From the NCBI RefSeq assembly GCF_019904255.1, contig NZ_CP063203.1, positions 1,932,001-1,996,000 of the forward strand: a stretch of 64,000 nucleotides of DNA. The letters run 5' to 3'. Source of the DNA: Marixanthomonas sp. SCSIO 43207 (lineage in GTDB: Bacteria > Bacteroidota > Bacteroidia > Flavobacteriales > Flavobacteriaceae). Positions 9,098 to 16,654 of this stretch are shown one piece after another. The notes under the pieces were generated by a model that worked only from the letters and a program-made list of their open reading frames with translations, was not told where the DNA came from and ran no database searches. Positions within the stretch are counted from its first letter, which is position 1, and each line of letters starts with the position of its first letter. The position numbers were made by a program, and so were the translations under genes.

Positions 9098-9808
9098 AGA
9101 AATTGGTTTTAATTTATGCTTTCTTTAATTTGAATCCTACTGTGTCTGTTTAAAATTCTAAATAATTGATTTATACTTCATATTTATAATAAAACCTTTA
9201 TTATCACAGGTTTTGAAGTTGTAATAAACTTCTAAGTGAGTTTATACAAGATTTAAAAAAAGTAATTAATTTCTAGAGGAGAGATTACTAAAATACACGT
9301 AATCAATTAAATAAACAAATATTTTAAGAGTAGCGACAAATAAAATGTTTTGTTTAATCTATTTACATCATTATTAATAGAATTTTCTTACATAATGAAT
9401 TAATTCATACAAAAAAGAGCTTGCAAGTTCTTAAGACAACCTTAAATTGTAGTATCATGATTTGTTAAAAATAGGTTATTTAAGAAAGTCACTATTATTT
9501 TAGCATTTCTTTTATACTACGCTCAACGCCTATCAATACTGTTGTTTAAATAATAAAAGAGAGGCTTCCAACTTACTAATTGCTAGAAACCATAAAGAAC
9601 AGAGGGTTAAAAAATAAACTTAGATGTAAAGGTTTGATTTTAAAAGTATTAAAAGGTTGTGTTCTTAGGTTGATGTCCTAAAGGAACGTTAATTGAATTT
9701 TTTCTGCAATCCAAAATATTTTACACTTGCTGTAATGTTTTAAGCAAGCATTAATAATCAGTAAACAGGTTGCTTTAAAACAAATTATAAACCTAACAAA
9801 TTTTTAAA
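9098..9808. other. 710-bp gene-free AT-rich region
   Basis: No credible ORF. It contains a perfect 14-bp palindrome ATGAATTAATTCAT (9395-9408), a second near-palindrome at 9415-9432 centred on CTTGCAAG, and a small hairpin at 9661-9687 (GTTC-TTAGG / CCTAA-AG-GAAC). It lies between divergent genes and must hold both promoters, but I find no exact TAnnTTTG box close to either start. The DUF4382 gene may have a long leader. Confidence 0.45.
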
Positions 9809-10771
9809 ATGAAAACTATGAAGAAAAAAGCAATTTTTATTTCGATGATGACAGCTGTAATGGCTTTTCTATTTGTATCATGTTCAGATGATGATGACAA
9901 TGGCGATGTAAGTGCAGAAAATTACAATGCCAAAGTATACATTACCGATGCCCCAATCGATAATGCAGAGGTAGATGCTGTATTTGTAACTATTACCGAC
10001 ATACAAATTGATGGTCAAAGCCTTTCAGGATTTGAAAAAACTACAATTGAATTGAGTGCTTTAACCAATGGTCAAACTCAATTATTAGGAGATTTAGACC
10101 TAGAAGCAAGAGAGTATGATAGTATTGATATTATTTTGGCAACAGATACAGATGCAAATGGTGATAGCCCGGCAAACTATGTAGTTGTAGATGGAAGTAC
10201 TAAAATAGCATTAGATCCAGCTAGTGCAACAATCAATGTAGATGAAGATGTTGATATTGCAGCACAAGATACTAATGAAATTATACTAGATGTAGATTTA
10301 CGTAAAGCTATTGTAACAGATGAAGCTAACGGAGGGTATAACTTTGCTTCACAAACACAATTAAACAACAGTGTTAGGGTTGAAAACACCTTAAATACAG
10401 GAATGGTAACAGGAGCTGTAAGTAATGATACCGGTAATGAAGAGAGCATTATGGTAGCTTATGCATATGAAGCAGGTTCTTTTACTGAAACTGAAGCTGA
10501 AGAAAATACTGCCGGTGTTCGATTTAGTAATGCCGAAACCAGTAGTGTAGTTGCTGAAGGAAGTAGTGATTTTAGCTTACACTTTTTAGAAGCAGATACG
10601 TATGAAATTAAATTTGCTAGCTATTCAGATATGGATGGTGACGGTACATTAGAATTTGAAGGAATGGTAAACGCCGAAACAGAAAGCGGTGTAACACTTG
10701 ATAATGTTGAAGTAACTGCAGATGGTGAAGTTAATCTTGTAATAACTTTATTAACAATTTTGCCATTGTAA
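9809..10771 (+). CDS. DUF4382 domain lipoprotein
   Basis: 320 aa. A lipoprotein signal ends in the lipobox FLFVSC, followed by an Asp-rich spacer (SDDDDNGD) common after surface-exposed flavobacterial lipoproteins. The DUF4382 domain begins at YNAKVYITDAPIDNAEVDAVFVTI; the remainder is beta-rich and strongly acidic. Function unknown; probably cell-surface. The upstream ATG at 9809 is used here; ATG 9818 is possible. A terminator follows closely. Confidence 0.8.
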   Translation: MKTMKKKAIFISMMTAVMAFLFVSCSDDDDNGDVSAENYNAKVYITDAPIDNAEVDAVFVTITDIQIDGQSLSGFEKTTIELSALTNGQTQLLGDLDLEAREYDSIDIILATDTDANGDSPANYVVVDGSTKIALDPASATINVDEDVDIAAQDTNEIILDVDLRKAIVTDEANGGYNFASQTQLNNSVRVENTLNTGMVTGAVSNDTGNEESIMVAYAYEAGSFTETEAEENTAGVRFSNAETSSVVAEGSSDFSLHFLEADTYEIKFASYSDMDGDGTLEFEGMVNAETESGVTLDNVEVTADGEVNLVITLLTILPL

Positions 10772-10796
10772 ATTCATAAAAAACCCAACCAATTTA

Positions 10797-10825
10797 AAAA
10801 ACCTCCCGAAACGGGAGGTTTTTTT
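10797..10825 (+). terminator. Terminator of the DUF4382 gene
   Basis: Stem CCTCCCG / CGGGAGG with an AAA loop, preceded by A and followed by seven T. Confidence 0.9.
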
Positions 10826-10884
10826 AGGCTTATTATATACTACAAATAATATTTACTGATATTTTACTAAAAACAACTTTAAAT

Positions 10885-10920
10885 AAAACAGGCTGAGAAT
10901 TAAATCAACAGCCTGTTTTT
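10885..10920. terminator. Bidirectional terminator before the 10945 gene end
   Basis: Stem AAAACAGGCTG / CAGCCTGTTTT with a 13-nt loop. The A run on the left gives a U tract in minus-strand RNA, so it fits termination of the minus-strand gene ending at 10945. Confidence 0.75.
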
Positions 10921-10944
10921 CACTAAATTAATAAATATGGAGTG

Positions 10945-11379
10945 TTACTCTTTCATAGCAATGTCGCTATCCATTTTTGCAACATATGAATAAAATTCTT
11001 GCATTTTAGCCATGGCTTTATCAGGGCCGCCAGTAAGATTACTCATTTCAGACATCCACTTGACGTCATCTTCAGTCATCTTGTAGTTTAACGTTTCAAT
11101 CCCTTTTTCCATCGGAAAAATTACTAGCATATCATATTCACCTGAAGCTAAATCATATGAAGTGGGTTGAAGCCCACCAGAATTTTGACCTGCTTTCATA
11201 AAATAATCGTTAATAATGCTTTTAGCTTTGTCTTTCATCATGGGCTTAAATTTTACATAAGCAATTCTCACCCATTCGGGGTTCTCGTGTTTTGATACTT
11301 TCATTTCTTGAGCCAATACATTGCTATTAAAAAATAGAAGTACGACTACAAACAATGTAATTGTGTGAATCTGTTTCAT
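10945..11379 (-). CDS. Exported protein of unknown function
   Basis: 144 aa with a clear signal peptide (TITLFVVVLLFFNSNVLAQ). The mature domain (WVRIAYVKFKPMMKDKAKSI, YDMLVIFPMEKG) has alternating strands and helices that could be a dimeric alpha-beta barrel, but I do not recognise a named family. Met and Lys rich. It is a single gene with its own terminator. Confidence 0.6.
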   Translation of the reverse strand: MKQIHTITLFVVVLLFFNSNVLAQEMKVSKHENPEWVRIAYVKFKPMMKDKAKSIINDYFMKAGQNSGGLQPTSYDLASGEYDMLVIFPMEKGIETLNYKMTEDDVKWMSEMSNLTGGPDKAMAKMQEFYSYVAKMDSDIAMKE

Positions 11380-11920
11380 AATGGTTATATTTTGTTACTA
11401 CTATATTTCAGAGTACATATGCTTATAAGCACAACCGTTTTTGAAAGTAATATTCACTGCTTTGTTCGTGCTTGTAAAAGCATCAAACGACTATTAAAAA
11501 AACAAAGGGGGATTGAGGGTTTGTTGATAGAAAATAAAAGTATAACAATTATAAGGTTTTGTCTGTGTTAAACTCGCAAATATTTTCCTACATATAGCGT
11601 ATTATAAGGGCTTTTCGCACAAAATGAGCTTTATTTAGTATCAAAATCAAATAAACTTTAAATTAAACTATCTCTTCTGAACTATCTACAGGGAAATTTA
11701 CCATAAATAAGCAACAACATTTTATTATCCTAGTTTGAGTAGTTTAAAAACTTAATTATATTAACAGCGAAGTTTAATTATGATAGGGGATATACAAGAA
11801 TATTCATAAAATTAAAGTGATATTACTGAACAAATCTTAAAACTTACTTGTAAAAAACCCTTAATTTATATTATTTTTGAATTAATTAATTATTAACTTT
11901 TCAAGACGGAGGCTTAAACT
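11380..11920. other. 540-bp gene-free region
   Basis: AT-rich, between divergent genes. An open frame at 11365-11571 has no start context or recognisable protein features and is not called. A GCTTATAAGC palindrome near 11420 and the promoter of the ICMT-like gene at the right end are the only elements seen. Confidence 0.45.
11848..11879 (+). promoter_or_regulatory. Promoter of the ICMT-like gene
   Basis: TTG at 11848-11850 and TATTTTTG at 11872-11879 with a 21-bp spacer; the start codon is 42 bp downstream of the -7 box. Confidence 0.45.
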
Positions 11921-12367
11921 TTGAAGAAAGATGTGCTATTTTTAGTAATTCAATTCATACTCTTCTCATGCTATTTTATTGATATTCATATTATTTCCTA
12001 TTCACTACCATATTGGATTAACACAAGTTTATTAGTATTGGTAGGCATTGGTTTTATAGTTATTTTTTTAGGAATATTGAACTTAAGTGATGATTTAAGT
12101 GGTGTTCATCCTAAAAAAGGAAATTCTATGACCTTTAATGGCATATACAAATACGTTAGGCATCCAATTTACGCAGGAATTCTGATAAGTATGATGGCGT
12201 ATGCTTTTTTTACAGCATCTATTTTCAAATTTTTATTAACATTAATAATGGGAGTGGTATTTTATTACAAGTCGAGCAATGAAGAAAATTGGATGCTTGA
12301 AAAGTATGAACAATATCGCATCTATAAACAAAGAACGGGTCGTTTTTTACCTAAGCTTAAAAAATAG
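11921..12367 (+). CDS. Isoprenylcysteine carboxyl methyltransferase-like membrane protein
   Basis: 148 aa with about four membrane helices. The signature YKYVRHPIYAGILI is the SAM-binding core shared by the ICMT/PEMT/NnrU membrane methyltransferase superfamily, followed by a helix and the ENWMLEKYEQYRIYKQRTGRFLP tail typical of these proteins. Bacterial members methylate uncertain, probably lipid-like substrates. It starts with TTG behind an ACGGAGG ribosome-binding site, which is strong for this genome and supports that start. Confidence 0.75.
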   Translation: MKKDVLFLVIQFILFSCYFIDIHIISYSLPYWINTSLLVLVGIGFIVIFLGILNLSDDLSGVHPKKGNSMTFNGIYKYVRHPIYAGILISMMAYAFFTASIFKFLLTLIMGVVFYYKSSNEENWMLEKYEQYRIYKQRTGRFLPKLKK

Positions 12368-12407
12368 ATTATAGTAATTAATCTATCATCTTTCTTAATA
12401 ACTTTCC

Positions 12408-12439
12408 TTGTAAATTTCTAGATAAAACTACTACTTTTA
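12408..12439 (+). promoter_or_regulatory. Probable trxB promoter
   Basis: TTG at 12408-12410 and TACTTTTA at 12432-12439, one base off the TAnnTTTG consensus, 21-bp spacer, 30 bp before the preferred ATG. Confidence 0.35.
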
Positions 12440-12469
12440 CAATCCTAATTTTTGAACAATAGAATTGTT

Positions 12470-13444
12470 ATGGCAGATAAAGTTGAAAAAATCAAATGTT
12501 TGATAATCGGTTCGGGACCTGCAGGATATACAGCAGCAATATATGCTTCTAGAGCAGACTTAAAGCCTGTAATGTACACTGGAATGGAGCCGGGAGGTCA
12601 ATTGACAACAACTACAGAAGTAGATAACTTTCCAGGTTATCCAGAAGGAGTAGATGGACCAACGATGATGGTTCAATTACAACAACAAGCAGAACGCTTT
12701 GGTACAGAAGTGCGCATAGGAATGGTTACTGCTGTAGATTTTAGTGATAAAGTAGGAGGTATACACAAAGTAACAGTTGACAATAGTAAAGAGATTGAAG
12801 CTGAAACCGTAATCATCTCAACAGGAGCTACCGCAAAGTATTTAGGTTTACCAAGTGAGCAAAGATTGCGAGGAGGCGGAGTATCTGCGTGTGCAGTTTG
12901 TGATGGCTTTTTCTATAAAGGGCAAGAAGTAGCAATTGTCGGTGGAGGAGATACCGCTGCTGAAGAAGCCACTTATTTGGCAAATATTTGTTCAAAAGTT
13001 ACTATGCTAGTTCGTAAAGATCATATGAAAGCTTCAAAAGCGATGCAACATAGAGTAACCAATACCGAAAATATTGACCTTCGATACAATTCTGAAGTTG
13101 ATGAAGTATTAGGAGACCAAGTTGTAGAAGGGCTACGTATTGTAAATAATGAAACCGGTGAAAAGGAAGAAATAAATATCACAGGTTTATTTATTGCTAT
13201 AGGGCATAAACCAAATACTGAAATTTTTGCCAATCAATTAGATATGGATCCTACCGGCTACATCATTACGAAAGGTAAAAGTACAAAAACCAATAAACCG
13301 GGAGTATTTGCCAGTGGTGATGTACAAGATAAAGAATATCGTCAAGCTGTAACTGCAGCAGGAACAGGTTGTATGGCAGCATTAGATGCAGAGCGATATT
13401 TACAAACCATTGAAACTGAAGAAGCAGAAACAGTAAGCGCTTAA
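12470..13444 (+). CDS. trxB: Thioredoxin-disulfide reductase
   Basis: 324 aa from ATG 12470; a TTG 18 bp upstream is possible but not needed. Features in order: FAD-binding GSGPAGYTAAIYASRA (residues ~14-29), the redox pair CAVC (141-144), NADPH-binding VGGGDTAAEEA, and the C-terminal FAD segment GVFASGDVQDKEYRQ. It transfers electrons from NADPH to thioredoxin, supporting ribonucleotide reductase and thiol homeostasis. Single gene with its own terminator. Confidence 0.95.
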   Translation: MADKVEKIKCLIIGSGPAGYTAAIYASRADLKPVMYTGMEPGGQLTTTTEVDNFPGYPEGVDGPTMMVQLQQQAERFGTEVRIGMVTAVDFSDKVGGIHKVTVDNSKEIEAETVIISTGATAKYLGLPSEQRLRGGGVSACAVCDGFFYKGQEVAIVGGGDTAAEEATYLANICSKVTMLVRKDHMKASKAMQHRVTNTENIDLRYNSEVDEVLGDQVVEGLRIVNNETGEKEEINITGLFIAIGHKPNTEIFANQLDMDPTGYIITKGKSTKTNKPGVFASGDVQDKEYRQAVTAAGTGCMAALDAERYLQTIETEEAETVSA

Positions 13445-13471
13445 AGCTTACTCAATAAATCATAAAAATAA

Positions 13472-13507
13472 AAAACACCTAATAATCTAAGTTTAGGTGT
13501 TTTTTTA
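13472..13507 (+). terminator. trxB terminator
   Basis: 9-bp stem AACACCTAA / TTAGGTGTT, 10-nt loop, followed by seven T. Confidence 0.85.
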
Positions 13508-13563
13508 TTTACCAATATACCCATCTAGCAAATACATACTTTCCTACACAACCCTAAAAAACC

Positions 13564-13571
13564 TATATTTG
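13564..13571 (+). promoter_or_regulatory. -7 box of the TPR regulator gene
   Basis: TATATTTG matches TAnnTTTG exactly, 20 bp before the ATG at 13592. No clear -33 element. Confidence 0.45.
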
Positions 13572-13591
13572 TAAGACACTATTTATTTTTT

Positions 13592-15013
13592 ATGAAAAAG
13601 CTTCTGTTTGCCTTGCTTTTGTTGGTTTCAGTTGGAACTCTGTCTCAGAATTCAGCTGAAAATGAAAAGCTTTTTTCAAAAAATTTAAATTCATTTTATA
13701 AAAACCCAACTCAAACTTTAAAAGTAGCTGATTACCTCTTTGATAACGCATCAAATGTCAAAGAAAAAGCACAAGCGCTTTACCTTATTTCAGAAACAAA
13801 AAAACTACAAGGAAATTATATAGAAAGTATTGATGCACTTTTTCAGGCTAAAACTTTAACTAGATCTACAAACAATGGTTTTATTAATACGCTTATTTCA
13901 GTTTCTATTGCAGATCGCTGTAGAATTTCTGGAATGAATGATATCTCAAACACCTATCTAAAACAAGCCGAAACCTTTGTAAATACTATTGATAAACAAG
14001 CTGATAAAAAAATAGCAACAGTTTATTTGTTACATGAACAAGCTGAAGCAACGTATCAAGCCAACGAACTTAAAAAAGCTATTAAATTGGCTGAAAAAGC
14101 AAAGTCATTAATTAAAAGCATAGAAAAACCAGATTTCTCATTAGTAGTTATTAATGCAATTTTACTTGGTAAGCTATATGTAGAGCAAGGTGAACTAGAA
14201 AAAGCTTCAAGCTATTATGAAAATGCTTTAGCTGTTTTAAAAGAATTAAACTTATTAAATTCATCTCTTGAAGCCGAAACACTGTATGGGTTAGCTACCA
14301 TTGCGTATGCTGAAAATGATTTAGAGGTTTCAGAAAAAAACCTTACAAAAGCTGTATCCATTGCAGTGGTAGAAAAACCCTTAAAGTTGAAGGTGTTAAA
14401 TCAACTTTCACAAATATATAAAGAGAACGATAGTGCTTTAGGGTTTCAAGAGCGTTATAAAGAAAGTTCGGCTTTAAATACTTCAATTTTAGCTTCAGAA
14501 AGAAAGGTAAGAAATACTATTTTATCTCAAATTGAAAATGAACAAGAAAGTGCTTTTAGTACAGACCAAAGACGCTATTATATTGTTGGAGCTGCAATTT
14601 TCTTGCTATTAGTGCTCACGTTGTTAGGGTATTATTTTTACAATAAAAAACTTGACCGCACCTATCAACAGTTTGAAAAAATTATCAAACAACTTGAAAA
14701 CAAACAAAAAATTGAAGCTCCCGCTACGGCACAAGCAGAAAAGGAGGAAAGTAAAGGTATTGTAATTCCTAAAGAAACTGAAAAAGCCATTTTAAAAAGA
14801 CTCGATGATTTTGAAGCTTCTACAAAGTATACCAATTCAAATATATCGCTTCCTGTTTTAGCAAAGCAAATGCAAACCAATACAAAATATATTTCTGAAA
14901 TAATTCATATTCATAAAAACAAAAACTTCAATACATATATTAATGAATTGCGTATTAACCATATAATACAATTGATGAAAGAGGATAAGAAATATCTTAA
15001 TTATAAGGTGTAA
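13592..15013 (+). CDS. TPR-containing AraC-type regulator, C-terminally truncated
   Basis: 473 aa. It has a signal peptide/first membrane segment (LLFALLLLVSVGTLSQ), TPR-like helical repeats (~30-300), a transmembrane helix (YIVGAAIFLLLVLTLLGYYFY, near 330) and a cytoplasmic part beginning an AraC HTH: ISLPVLAKQMQTNTKYISEII and FNTYINELRINHIIQLMKED. Family members continue ~50 residues through a second HTH after KYLNYK; here the frame stops at once (NYKV-stop) and the convergent gene begins 16 bp later. DNA binding is therefore probably impaired. It may be a decaying gene or a remodelled regulator. The truncation is inferred from family knowledge. Confidence 0.75.
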   Translation: MKKLLFALLLLVSVGTLSQNSAENEKLFSKNLNSFYKNPTQTLKVADYLFDNASNVKEKAQALYLISETKKLQGNYIESIDALFQAKTLTRSTNNGFINTLISVSIADRCRISGMNDISNTYLKQAETFVNTIDKQADKKIATVYLLHEQAEATYQANELKKAIKLAEKAKSLIKSIEKPDFSLVVINAILLGKLYVEQGELEKASSYYENALAVLKELNLLNSSLEAETLYGLATIAYAENDLEVSEKNLTKAVSIAVVEKPLKLKVLNQLSQIYKENDSALGFQERYKESSALNTSILASERKVRNTILSQIENEQESAFSTDQRRYYIVGAAIFLLLVLTLLGYYFYNKKLDRTYQQFEKIIKQLENKQKIEAPATAQAEKEESKGIVIPKETEKAILKRLDDFEASTKYTNSNISLPVLAKQMQTNTKYISEIIHIHKNKNFNTYINELRINHIIQLMKEDKKYLNYKV

Positions 15014-15029
15014 TATAGCTTTATTAATG

Positions 15030-15482
15030 CTACTTTTTCTTAATTGTCCATTCAAACTCAAAAGTAGAAACTACATCACCAGTTTTATCAACACCTTGAG
15101 ATTTCATCCAGATGGTCTGTCCTTCTCCGGTTTTAACAGCTTCCTTAATGGCTTCTTTTACTTTAATTCCATCTTCACAGGTAAACATAATTCTACCTTT
15201 TGCTTTTTTTGAAAATGAAGCCTTATTATTGGCCACCAGCATAGATATACGTTCATCACTTTCTTTAATAGCGGCCATCACCATAGCGCCGGTGCTTAAC
15301 TCTGCAGCCATTCCTTGCACAGCCCAAAACATTGACTTAAAAGGGTTTTGATTAATCCATTTATGGCGTACCGAAGTAATACATTGTGTCTCATTTATAT
15401 ACTTTACTCTAACTCCTGTAAACCAAGCTGAGGGTAATTTAAATAATAAAAATGTATTGATCTTTCTAGGATTAAGCTGCAT
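15030..15482 (-). CDS. DUF4442 (hotdog-fold thioesterase-like) protein
   Basis: 150 aa. The central helix and motif (NPFKSMFWAVQGMAAELSTG) and the strands around MLVANNKASFSKKAKGRI fit DUF4442, a hotdog-fold family related to acyl-CoA thioesterases. No signal peptide. Its 3' end is only 16 bp from the truncated AraC gene, with no terminator between the two. Confidence 0.75.
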   Translation of the reverse strand: MQLNPRKINTFLLFKLPSAWFTGVRVKYINETQCITSVRHKWINQNPFKSMFWAVQGMAAELSTGAMVMAAIKESDERISMLVANNKASFSKKAKGRIMFTCEDGIKVKEAIKEAVKTGEGQTIWMKSQGVDKTGDVVSTFEFEWTIKKK

Positions 15483-15589
15483 GAGTACTGATTTTATAGC
15501 GAATATACTTTAATTATTCTAAAAAGTATAATTCTTAAAAAAATGTTAAATTTTAGTACTATGCGTAACATAATACCTTTTTTTATACA

Positions 15590-15597
15590 TATATTTG
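15590..15597 (+). promoter_or_regulatory. -7 box of the DUF4870/PadR/PspC operon
   Basis: TATATTTG, exact TAnnTTTG match, 19 bp before the ATG at 15617. Confidence 0.5.
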
Positions 15598-15616
15598 TAT
15601 AAGAAATTAATAAGCA

Positions 15617-16153
15617 ATGGCAACAACTATTTCAAATCTTAGTAAAAAAGAAGCTGAAAATCAAAAAAATATAGCAGCAGGAATACACCTTACCACTTTT
15701 TTAAAGTATTTTTTTCCGTTTGCGAATTTTATCGCTCCATTAATTTTATGGGTGATACATAAAGAAAAACCCTTTGTGGATGCTAACGGAAAACAAGCAA
15801 TTAATTTTCAATTAAGTGTTTTGTTATATTCAATTGGTATAGGTCTTCTTTGCCTACCTTTTTTTGTATTATTTGCTTCAGATTTTATTTCACTAGTTGA
15901 AGCCATGGAAAGTAACATAGGCAATCCCAGTTTTTATGATTTAAGAAACCTTTCAGGATATATTATTCTCTTCGGAATTGCAGGTTTATTACTATTTGGA
16001 TTATTTATTCTAGAATTATATGCTGTGATAACAGCCACTATGTATGCTGCCAAGGGTAAACTGTACAACTATCCTTTATGCATCCCTTTTTTAAAACCAT
16101 CTTCTGAAATTGTTTCAGAAATAAATCAATCAAAAAATGAGCACACTAGTTAA
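15617..16153 (+). CDS. DUF4870 (Tic20-like) membrane protein
   Basis: 178 aa with three to four membrane segments (LKYFFPFANFIAPLILWVI, LSVLLYSIGIGLLCLPFFVLF, IILFGIAGLLLFGLFILELY). The signature VDANGKQAINFQ between segments is characteristic of DUF4870. Role unknown. It is the first gene of a five-gene run with PadR, PspC and GIN proteins, which suggests a function in envelope homeostasis; this is inferred from context. Confidence 0.8.
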   Translation: MATTISNLSKKEAENQKNIAAGIHLTTFLKYFFPFANFIAPLILWVIHKEKPFVDANGKQAINFQLSVLLYSIGIGLLCLPFFVLFASDFISLVEAMESNIGNPSFYDLRNLSGYIILFGIAGLLLFGLFILELYAVITATMYAAKGKLYNYPLCIPFLKPSSEIVSEINQSKNEHTS

Positions 16154-16310
16154 CATCGTATTAGCAGCTGTTTTAAGCTTTTTAGGAGCCAAAGTTCAAG
16201 AAGAACGAAAAATGACAGATTTGCAAAATACAATTATACAATGTCAGCATACGGTAGACTCTACCAAAGCAGCATTGTTAACAAAAAATGAAGCTATTAA
16301 CTGTAAATAG
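16137..16310 (+). CDS. 57-aa exported or membrane small protein
   Basis: ATG at 16137 overlaps the end of the DUF4870 gene by 17 bp; the frame ends at TAG 16308-16310, 5 bp before the PadR gene. The peptide starts with a hydrophobic segment (LVNIVLAAVLSFLGA), followed by a hydrophilic part with two Cys (ITIIQC-like region and the C-terminal NCK). No family recognised. Overlap upstream and tight spacing downstream make translation in the operon plausible. Confidence 0.5.
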   Translation: MSTLVNIVLAAVLSFLGAKVQEERKMTDLQNTIIQCQHTVDSTKAALLTKNEAINCK

Positions 16311-16315
16311 GACCG

Positions 16316-16654
16316 ATGAAAATTGAAAACACAAAAGCGCAAATGCGTAAAGGCGTTCTAGAATATTGTATTCTTTCTGTTTTAAAAGACGGTGAAGCAT
16401 ATACATCAGATATTCTTGAAACCTTAAAAGACGCAAAAATGCTCGTAGTAGAAGGAACAATCTATCCACTACTCACACGATTAAAAAATGCAGGTTTGCT
16501 TTCATACCGATGGGAAGAATCCAGTAGTGGGCCACCACGGAAATATTATGAATTAACAGAAACCGGACAGATATTTTTAAATGAATTAAACACTACCTGG
16601 CACGAGTTGCAACAGGCAGTAAATAGAGTAACCAGCGAAAACAGCAAGAAATGA
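16316..16654 (+). CDS. PadR family transcriptional regulator
   Basis: 112 aa: winged helix with the classic PadR signature MRKGVLEYCILSVLKDGEAY, VEGTIYPLLTRLKNAGLL and SSGPPRKYYELTETG, plus a short C-terminal dimerisation helix. These small PadR proteins usually repress their own operon in response to membrane or small-molecule stress. Its stop overlaps the PspC gene start in an ATGA, so it is translationally coupled to its likely target gene. Confidence 0.88.
   Translation: MKIENTKAQMRKGVLEYCILSVLKDGEAYTSDILETLKDAKMLVVEGTIYPLLTRLKNAGLLSYRWEESSSGPPRKYYELTETGQIFLNELNTTWHELQQAVNRVTSENSKK

Noticed and set aside
9191..9214. Inverted repeat AAAACCT / AGGTTTT
   Set aside because: Short, A/T dominated and not followed by a T tract; no clear role.
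10177..10449. 90-aa minus-strand frame inside the DUF4382 gene, and similar frames inside other genes (for example 57001-57345, 58806-59069, 28041-28355)
   Set aside because: Antisense shadows of well-supported coding genes with no recognisable domains.
11365..11571. 68-aa open frame on the plus strand
   Set aside because: It starts inside the signal-peptide region of the opposite gene, has no ribosome-binding site, no family features and lies in AT-rich DNA. Treated as chance.
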